DNA of 64,000 bases from Neostapfia colusana (taxonomy: Eukaryota; Streptophyta; Magnoliopsida; Poales; Poaceae). The position numbers and the translations under genes were made by a program. Location: contig JASWHV010000011.1 of the NCBI GenBank assembly GCA_030760725.1, positions 81,755,765-81,819,764 on the forward strand, in the 5' to 3' direction. This document shows positions 55,605 through 64,000 of this stretch, in pieces. The notes beneath the pieces were generated by a model. That model was not told the origin of the DNA. It saw only the letters and a program-made list of their open reading frames with translations, and ran no database searches. Each line of letters opens with the position of its first letter. The stretch's first letter is position 1.

Positions 55605-58600
55605 TATTGCAACCGTGAGCACGATGGCTCAGCAAGGCTTAAACGTCTGACCTAGGCATGGAACTCTACATGCAGGGAAGTGTATGATAGGAAAAAGGAA
55701 TTTGCGACAAAGCCACGCCTATAAGTTGATCCTTACTTTCAGTTTTATAGCAGCAAATTCATGTGCCTTAGGCAGCCCTCACATCGGAAGTCCACAATCA
55801 AACAAGAAATGCTTTCCTCTGATGTGGTGATGCCCAAAGTGGAAAGTAAACTTAATTAGCTCTACATCTACAGCAACCATGGTTTCCAAAACATTGCTCT
55901 ATCATCACAGCATATTATCATTCAACTGGCTTACTTTACTTCTTACTACGTCACGAAACAATGAACAAGCGGTACTCAAATAACCGCGAGGGACGGTGAT
56001 TGCAATCAGGAGACACCCGGACAACACGTTGCATACACCCACTTTCAGAAGCGTGATTCCACACCCCTTCCTACTCTGTTGTATGCAACCACCTTTCAAA
56101 GGCAACCCAAACACCGAACCGGTCCATCCGTAACGGGTAGGAGGTCCCCACATGGAGCGTGACTGTGCACACCGGCAGATTTACACCTTGCTACCCTCAA
56201 CCCACTCCTATTTACGGTTGGGTAAGCCTCGGCACCCAGGTTAACCATTTACATCGGTTTCCTGCTTATGTCAGTATGCCATCCGGTACTGTTCGATACT
56301 TGTTCAGCAGGCCCGCACACGACTCGGTCCTCAATCGACACCAACAGGGCTACGCACGTGAGACCTCTGCTCACTACTTCCTACCCCCCCTTCTGGGTCT
56401 CATTTTCTCCACTTTTAAGCCATTTTCTATTCTGACCAAACCGTGTGATAAACCTTACCTCGCGAGTAGATTCCAACTACTCGACTTCTACCGAGGTCCT
56501 AAGCATATTAGCAGGGCCTTGTCTACTCGTAGGCTCTGTAATCTATCCAACCCTTCATAGGATTTAAAAGGTTATGCAAGTGGGGTTTCAAACACCTTAA
56601 CTCTAATGCAAACATTCACCCTAGACATAAGTGATACAAATAAAGAATTTTATAACAGGTACTTAAGTGCAAACTAGGGCTTGCCTGGTTGCGAGTCAGA
56701 GAAGAAATGAGCTTCCGGTGGGAGGACGTCCAAGGGCTCCGGTGCGTCCTCAACTTCGGTCACTAAATGCAATGTAGCAAAATAGATGTATACGTATTAA
56801 GGATTTATAAGAATTGAACTACTATTCATAGCTATTGCTATTTAGGATCCTTAATTGGTTTTGGGATTTTTACAGTAGATACTAGACTCTCTAAGGATGA
56901 TTTGAGCCAAATTTGGAGACATGTCATTGCACAATGTAGTCTTTAAAATTCCTACAAGTACAATGATTCTCTGAATTTTGTGCCCAATTTAGGAGCTTTG
57001 ACATAGCTAATAGTGAAATATATGATTAGGGTATGTCTCCATGGTTCTAACAAAATTTGTTTCACCATTTTTGGAGCTACCATCAGAGAGATATGAATTT
57101 TTGAAGTTATACAGGAGTTCTGAAAAGTTTCTGTTTAAATTTGAATTTCCAAATAAAGACTGAACTTTGGAAGGTAATTGGACCTAGCAAATGAACTCCA
57201 ATGAAGCTAAAATTTTTACTGGATATCAGTAATGTCATGAGGAACTTCCTGGCCAAATTTGAAGAAATTCCATAACAGAGATATTCTGGACTAAATTCCC
57301 AAAGATTTAACTTTGAAGAATCTTGGAGAAATATCCAGAGATATTCAGATCAATTTCTTTGCACTTCTGAAAAGTACTGACTGAGAGAAATCCAACAAAA
57401 TTTGTTTCACAAATTTTGAACATCCCTACAGAAAGTTATGGAGGTATGAAGGTTGAACCATTTTCTGGAAATCAATTCTATGATTTTTAGCTAATTTATT
57501 TAATCCTGAGATAACCTACTGATTAAGCCCTCCAAATAAGCTCCAAAAATCCTAAAATTTTTACTGGAGCTCAGGCACTATGAAAAGGACTAGCTGCCCA
57601 AATTGGGAAATATTTCATAAAGAATTGCTCCTGTAATAAATCCCTAAAGGATTTACTAAAAACAATTCTACAGAAATTCCTGGCATTTTCATAGCATGCA
57701 ATTTGTTCCTCTGTAAGGTACTCCTCCTAAGGATTCAGACAAAATTTGTCTCACCCTTTTTGGAGCTGTCTACACAAAGTTATTGATTTTTGAAACTTGA
57801 CTAGCTCTCTGTTTGCAACCTATACAGACACTTAACAGGGGGGGCCACTGTCAGGTCCTTCTTCAACCTCCCGCCAGAGACGCGCGTGCACACCAGTTCA
57901 AATCGTGGCATGGCTCGTTCTCCCTCATTTCTCCACCAAATTAGCTCCAGTTTCGCCCTACATGCTCCTGGGAACATGGCGCAGCTGCCGGGCAAGGTTT
58001 CCACGCATGAAAACGGCCGAAAACAGGCCGACACCGGTGGGGCAGCTCGGGAGCTCGGCATCAACGCGTTCTGGTGCGTCCAAAGCTTCTCCTGGCGAGC
58101 TACCTTACCCTAAAGCATCACCAATGATCGTGGAACATGGAATGCAGGCTAAACCTTGCAGCAAATGGCCAGAACATAGGGTTCACCGGAGGACCGACCC
58201 GTTTTTGCCGCCGCCGGTGATTTCTCGTCGCACGGGGCCTGTGGTGGACGGTTTGATGCGTGCTTTGGCGTGGGAGGGTGCTAGGATCACTAGTTTCTGT
58301 GGCTTGAATTGTAGAACCGATGATCAACCACGTTGGTCGAATTTACAGTTTTGGATTGGGGCTGTTCTTCACGTGTACCGGCGCCAAAACTCAAATTCCG
58401 GCAAGACAGCGACGGGGAAGGGCAAGGGGACTGCGGTAGCATGATATACACACCTTGGCGCACCTTAGAGAGGTGCTGGACGTGCAGTAGAGGCGTTGGA
58501 GCGGCTGGAACTCGAGGAGCAGTGAGGGGCGACGTGCTCTGTTTCCTCCCGGTGAAAAACGGGTTGGGCACTGCAAGGGGAGCTCGGGGATGAGCTGAGT

Positions 58601-59518
58601 AGCGGTGGAACACGTTGAGGGGTCGCTGGCGCAGCTCCTGGGGCGATCAACCACTGCTGGGAGGGGCTGGAGGCTGCTGAACCAGGAGCACAGGGGTGGG
58701 CGTCTGTTTCTCCTTCGCTGGACGCTTGAGGGCTGAGGAAAAAGCTTCGGTGGAGGTACAGAGACAAAGTTTGATCGTGCTGCTGCTTTAACCAGCCTCA
58801 GTACTTGCCGTGGAGAGGAAGTCGCAAGCAGCTCGGTGGAGCATCAGGCAGGGGTTCTGCGGGAGGTGGCGTTCACTGGTGATCAACGGAGGGAAACACA
58901 GAGGAGGTATTATTTTGTGGGTGGCTGACTAGTGGGCTCCCCCCTCTCCTTTCCTTTTTAATTTTTCCCACTGATCTTTTTACCACAGCTACTCACAATT
59001 AAAAGCTTTGCTTCACCTCAAAGTCATGGTTTGAATATTTGAATTCAATTGAACTGAATTCTAGTGTGGAATTTGAAATGTATTTGGCTCTTTGAATTTT
59101 AATTGGAATTTGAATTCTCCCTTTGCATTGTTCCAAAAACATAGCAAACAACTCAAATATTTCTAAATTTTGGCATGGCTACAAACTCAAATGTGAAGAA
59201 CACATTTGTGGAACCAAATTTGCAAATCGAGCAAATTGGAATTTAAAACTGAATTTGAAATTCAGATTAGAGGGCTTTTCCTTTTAATCCCAAACAAATA
59301 TAGAAACTCCTCCAAATGAGCTAAAATTTGGAAGGGTGCATATTTGGACTATGAAGATCCAAGCTGTGCATTTGGATCTCCATATTTGGAAGTTTTTGGG
59401 AAGTTTGATTCACAACTTTGAACTCACACCATTATAATTCAAAGTTTTAATTCCCCTCATTTTTCCAACGTGTACATGAGCTGAAATTTTCTTGCTACCA
59501 CTTTTTGGGGATTTTACA
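55605..59518 (-). repeat. F1 3' LTR, main part
   Basis: Begins with the second TATTG and ends in TTTTACA. With the 365-bp piece at 47782 it gives an LTR of about 4.3 kb. AT-rich flanks and a GC-rich zone (57840-58900) resemble the promoter and leader organisation of the A LTRs, read on the minus strand. The open frames in the GC-rich zone lie on both strands and match nothing I recognise, so no gene is called. CCGTGAGCAC at 55612 recalls the shared leader motif of A LTRs. Confidence 0.8.
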
Positions 59519-59532
59519 TCCCTCCCCCCTTA
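59519..59532 (-). other. F1 polypurine tract
   Basis: Minus-strand AAGGGGGGAGGGA directly before the LTR start TGTAAAATCC. Confidence 0.82.
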
Positions 59533-59582
59533 AAAAGAATCTCGTCCCGAGATTCTAAAAGAAATGCAGAGTGGGGGAAACT

Positions 59583-60845
59583 TTACCGGGTATACAATGA
59601 TAGCAAGTCCGGATAATATGTTCGTAGATAGTCCTCGCTTTCCCATGTCGCCTCATCAGCGGTATGGTTGCTCCACAAGACCTTGTAGAACCATAAGGTC
59701 CGGTTCCTTGTGGCATGAGTCTTTTCATCGACGATCCGGATCGGATACTCCGTGTACGTGAGGTCCGGTTGAAGAACTTCTATGTCTTCTTTGCGGATTT
59801 CAGCGGAGGGTTTGAGGCACTTCCTCAGCTGAGAGATGTGGAAGACGTTGTGAATGCCTGCGAGCGACGCTGGTAACTCTAGGCGATAGGCCACGGGTCC
59901 GCATTTTTCAATGACGGCGAACGGACCAATGAACCGCAGCGCAAGTTTACCCCTTACTCCAAAACGATGAACTCCTTTCATCGGAGACACACGGACATAC
60001 ACATGGTCCCCGATGTTGAAGTGGAGAGGACGGCGTCTTTTATCCGCATAGCTTTTCTGACGAGATTGAGCAGCCTTGAGGTTGGCTTGTATCACTCGCA
60101 CTCGTTCTTCAGCTTCATTCACCAGTTCAATGCCGTAGATGACTCGCTCGCCGGACTCGCACCAGTTGAGAGGTGTGCGACATTTCCGGCCGTAGAGAGC
60201 TTCATACGGCGCCATCTTGATGCTAGCTTGATAGCCATTGTTGTAAGAAAACTCTGCCAACGGTAAATGATCGTCCCAATTCTTGCCGTGGTGGATGGCA
60301 CAAGCGCATAGCATGTCTTCAAGCACTTGATTCACCCGTTCAGTTTGACCATCTGTCTGCGGGTGATACGCGGAGCTTCGGATCAGTTTGGTCCTCAATG
60401 ATGCGTGCAGCTGTTCCCAAAACCGAGAGACAAACAGCACACCGCGATCTGAAATAATGGAGCAGGGAACACCGTGCAAGCATAAGATTCTTGCAATATA
60501 AAGCTCCGCATATTGCTTGGCCACGTAACTGGTATGTACGGGAATGAAATGAGCCGACTTGGTTAGTCGATCGACCATCACCCAAATCGAGTCATGTTTG
60601 TGAGACGTGAGAGGTAATCCGACTATGAAGTCCATGCTGATATCCTCCCACTTCCACGCCGGAATGTTCAATGGTTGCAGCTGTCCGGCTTTACGCATAT
60701 GGTCGGCTTTCACCCGCCGACACATATCACATTCGGATACGTACTTTGAGATTTCTCTTTTCATCCGTGTCCACGAAAACCTTGTTTTCAGATCTTGGTA
60801 CATCTTGTTTCTGCCCGGATGAATAGAATACTTAGACAAATGAGC
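59583..60845 (-). pseudogene. pol: F1 integrase and chromodomain, 5'-truncated
   Basis: Open for about 420 codons from the break to TAA. Zinc region (HPGRNKMY; CDMCRRVK), core with MDFIVGLPLT, SDRGVLFVS and TDGQTERVNQ (D, D, E all present), GPFAVIEKCG, then a chromodomain (ATRNRTLWFYKVLWSNH, then EATWESED). The first ~7 residues of the open frame come from satellite, not from pol. RT and RNase H are missing because the element ends at 60845. Confidence 0.92.
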
Positions 60846-61250
60846 TCGGATGGCCATTTGGGTCAAAAACGAGAAAGTCGGGAAAGTCTGTAAAATTCAC
60901 GAACTCGGGTCCCGGGCGAGCGGACAAAACCTTAACGGAATACACATCCGGACGGTGCAACTTGATGGTTTTGCATGCGCGGATGGCCATCTGGGTCAAA
61001 ATCGAGAAAGTCGGTAAAACTCACGAACTCGGATCCCGGGCGGCCGGACGGAACCTTGACGGAATACACGTCCGCACGGTGCAACTTGATGGTTTTGCAT
61101 GTGTGGATGTCCATCTGGGTCAAAATTGAGAAAGTCGAGAAACTCTGTAAAACTCATGAACTTGGATCTCGGGCAACCAGACAGGACCTTGACGGAATAT
61201 ACATTCTGATGGTGCAAGTTGATGGTTTTGCATGCATGGATGCCCATCGG
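60846..61250. repeat. Satellite array 2, 133-bp monomer, about 3 copies
   Basis: Same monomer and orientation as 9650-10959. The last two monomers show the same adjacent subtype pair (AAACTCTGTAAAACT with ACTTGGATC, then GGACCTTG with CATGCATGGATG) seen twice in array 1. One monomer has a ~10-bp deletion. Joined directly to F1 integrase on the left and to a B-type LTR on the right. Confidence 0.93.
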
Positions 61251-61961
61251 TGTGACGCCCTCAATTCTGTGGAAAACCACGGAACCGAGAACTAATGCAT
61301 ATGTGTGCCCAGGATGTTCATCACACATACACATACGTTCTACAAAACTGAATTCAGATTATATATTACCACGAATAACAGAGTTTATTACAACACCTCA
61401 TGAGTCTTGGGCTCATGCTCACAGCGGAAGTCTTTATTTCTACGCAGCGGAAATCTTTATTTAAATGTGGAAGCAAAAACTAATGCGAAGCAAAACTAAG
61501 CAAAAGTGGCTTCATCTCTACTCCCTCCACAGGCAAGGTTGAGAACAGATCACACGCCATAATGTCCCACTTGATCTTCATAATAGGTTTCTCCGGCTGC
61601 TGATGAAGAAATAATAATGCAAGGTTGAGTACAATGATGTACTCAGCAAGTGCGGGAATAACACATGATATGCAGCTCATAAACAAGGTAGGTAATAAAA
61701 GGCTTATTTGCAGAAAAGCAGATTTATAAAAACGTGATAAAACAGCAACTTAACTTTAGATGAATGTAATCCCAGCATGTGTTAAATTACCAACATACCT
61801 CCATCGCTTTCCATGTTCCATCCGAACATTAACCAATCTTTTATTCATACTCACGAATACCTCCTTGTATTCACTACCATCTCACCTCATAAAACAACCA
61901 CATCTCACACCGAGACCAATCTCATGTCATGACCCATCAGTCATGCAACCATCTTGTCTCC
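61251..61961 (-). repeat. B3: B-type LTR fragment (711 bp)
   Basis: TGTGACGCCC start as in the B1 5' LTR, then follows it for ~700 bp with moderate divergence, until the A4 LTR interrupts it. Starts cleanly at satellite, so it is a real insertion end. Its orientation is that of a minus-strand element. Confidence 0.88.
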
Positions 61962-64000
61962 TGTAACACCCCAAATTTTTAGTCAAAACTCAAATTTTGA
62001 TTTAGAACCATAAACCATGTTCAGAGGGGAATTTAGAAATTTTTGGACGTGTTGCATGTTTTGCAGAAATTCAAATTCAAACTGGAATTCAAATTAGACT
62101 CAAAACAGAAAAGAAATGGAAAAAGAAAAAGGAAAACCGGAAAAAAACTGGCCAGTGGGCCGAAACCCCAGCCGGCCCAGCAAACCCCCGCGCAGCCCGC
62201 CCCCGCGCGCGCCGCGCTGCCCCTCGCTGATGGGTGGGACCCGCCTGTCATCCCTAACCCCGCGACCCCGGACTTCTCCCCCGCGCGCGCGATCGCAACC
62301 GATCGGGAAACCGCGTCCCGCAGCCGAATTCTGGACCCTGAGGACTCTAACTCGATCACAACAGAACCACCGCCCTCCCCCGGCTATAAAAACAACCGAT
62401 CCGATCAGTTTTTCTCACGCGATCGCCAATTTTCACTCCGGTGAGCACCGAGACTTCGCCGGTGAATTCTGGCCGATCTAAGCTCGGAAACTCCGATCTA
62501 ACTCGTTGGTCTTGATCCACCGCCTCCGGGGAACTTTGCAGGTGCAGAAAACCCGAAGACTTACGGTGCAAATCCAGCTCCGACGAGCTTCGCCGTGATT
62601 TTGCCTCGGACCTCGCCGCCGAGCACTTTCCAGGACCCCCGAGCTCGAGAAAACCCCCGAGGTGAGATCCCTGACCTCCCCTCTACCGATCTAGGCCATA
62701 AGATCACAGTTCTAGGCAGAATTCTCGAGGATCCGAAAGTTTCCGGCGAGATCGCCGCTTCCCGCCGCCGTGCGCCGCCGGCAGCGCCGCCCGCGCTCGA
62801 TCAGAGCGACGTGGCCGCTTGTGCGCCGTTTATTTTAAATCGCACGGTAGACTTTAAAACCCCGCGTACCGGTTCGATGTTATAATCTCAGCCGTCGGTT
62901 TAAAATCAGACGGTCCACGTCAGCCCCGCGTTATAAAGACTGGAATTCTTACGTGCTACCCCCTGGGGTTCTCTGGAATTGAGAGCTAGCCCCGGAAACT
63001 TCAGATCTAGCCCCTGGAACTCCAGAAAATCATGTAAATTCATTTAAAAATCAGTTTTAGCCCCTAGACTTAATAGAAATTAAGAAAAACACCTCTGAAA
63101 AGTGTAGCTAGACCCCTGGAAATTATGAAAATAATATTATAGACCCTGTAATGGGGTGAATTCATTATTTTAGCCCTGTTTAGTATTTAATTTAGAAAAT
63201 TGAATATGTAACTAGTGTTTAAATATTAAAAAGGGGGACAAACCTAATTGTCAAAATTATTAAAAACTTTCTCAGTACTTAGAAAACTTTGGGAGTGAGA
63301 TAAAAATATATTTTTGGGGCTGAAATAAATCTGTTTCATCTATTATTCACATTTAATAGTATAGGGACACATTTTTAAGTAAAGAAATAGTTAAAGAAAA
63401 ATAGGGAAAATAATTATGAAATAGTATACATCAGAAGCCAAGGTCAAAATATGATCTTAAATTATTTAGGACCAGAACCTAATCTGTTTAGGTAGTGTGT
63501 ATTACTAATTTAATAATAAAATGCACAATTATGCATAAGAATATAAATCTGAAAATATAGAAACTAGTAAATGATAAATGGAGTTTCTAAAGTACAAAGA
63601 ATTCAGTTTAGGGTTGATAGAAATTATGAAGGCACATATGGAGAAGAAAAATACTTTTCATACATACTTGGTAGTTTAATATATAAGGAATTTATTTAAA
63701 ACTGAAACACACATATATACATGTATATATATATATATAGTATGTGAGTATAAATATGAACACCAAAGTAGGAATCCTACACATGTAAATGAAAGTGTAT
63801 GCAAGCCCCAAATCAACACACATAGAGTATCCACAACACATAAAATGGTAAAGAAACTTTCATAAATGTGAATGTGTGGTTTGTATGAAGTAGAAGTGTG
63901 AACTATGTCTTATGATTGTTGTTTTTCTTTTGCTATGTGTGATGGTATGAAGTAGAACCTGTTCAAGAGCAAGCTATCAGTTTCCAAGATCAGGACTACC
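61962..64000 (+). repeat. A4: diverged A-type LTR, cut by window end
   Basis: TGTAACACCCC start, then a ~45-bp segment absent from other A LTRs, then GAGGGGAATTTAGAAATTTT and the same GC-rich promoter, leader and AT-rich middle. Clearly more diverged than A1-A3. Window ends before the conserved 3' block and any internal region. Confidence 0.9.
62385..62392 (+). promoter_or_regulatory. TATA box in A4 LTR
   Basis: TATAAAAA after CCCCCGGC, aligned with the boxes in A1-A3. Confidence 0.68.

Larger units (their letters stand above)
47782..60845 (-). mobile_element. F1: Tekay-like chromovirus, 3' LTR and integrase only, interrupted by C2
   Basis: Minus strand. The 3' LTR is split by C2 into 47782-48146 and 55610-59518. 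Then come the purine tract and the integrase-chromodomain end of pol, broken off at 60845 against satellite. The terminal CAGCGGAAGTCTTTT stretch near 47905 recurs at the matching end of the B1 LTR, which supports the assignment. Gag, RT and the 5' LTR are absent. Confidence 0.85.

Noticed and set aside
57801..58767. Possible host gene in the GC-rich stretch of the F1 LTR
   Set aside because: Open frames overlap on both strands, have no recognisable domain, and the stretch lies between the two proven ends of one LTR; it is better seen as its promoter and leader.

Overview
The window is a stack of nested Ty3/Gypsy LTR retrotransposons in and around a 133-bp tandem satellite. No host gene, tRNA or rRNA gene is visible. 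The very long LTRs with GC-rich leaders, plant initiator-Met primer sites, Tekay (Del)-like chromodomain integrases and CRM-like elements point to a flowering plant, most likely a grass, and probably to (peri)centromeric heterochromatin. The species cannot be named from this sequence. Lineage names (Tekay-like, CRM-like) rest on motif recognition, not on a tree.

Layout. Element A1 (+, 1-9649, 5' LTR cut by the window edge) abuts satellite array 1 (9650-10959). CRM-like element C1 (-) starts at 10960 against the satellite. C1 is split by A2 (+, 12992-36596, target duplication GTAAG). A2 is split by B1 (-, 20380-31281, target duplication TGCAT), the best preserved element. The rest of C1 (36602-39807) ends at a diverged B-type LTR, B2 (+, 39808-41613). 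B2 is cut by A3 (+, 41614-47781), and A3 is cut by F1 (-, from 47782). The 4.3-kb LTR of F1 holds a complete CRM-like element, C2 (-, 48147-55604, target duplication TATTG). F1 stops abruptly in its integrase at 60845, where satellite array 2 (60846-61250) resumes. A B-type LTR fragment, B3 (61251-61961), and a diverged A-type LTR, A4 (61962-64000), finish the window.

Biology. The A family has the usual gag, protease, RT, RNase H, integrase and chromodomain, all broken here by stops, frameshifts or insertions. It also carries an extra sense ORF of 256 codons between the primer site and gag, open in A2 and A3 and lightly broken in A1. The first 22 residues of this ORF align without gaps to the histone H3 tail, including TARKSTGG at exactly the H3 positions in A2. 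The Gag of the same elements starts MAGRGKG, like an H2A/H4 tail. A chromodomain element that encodes a histone-tail look-alike is the most interesting observation in the window.

Other points of note: CACGTG (G-box) arrays in the B-type LTR promoter; a leader block shared by A and B LTRs with a covarying palindrome; a CRM-like pol frame that runs into its own LTR; a four-monomer higher-order pattern in the satellite; and one junction at 60845 that can explain the missing right halves of four nested elements.
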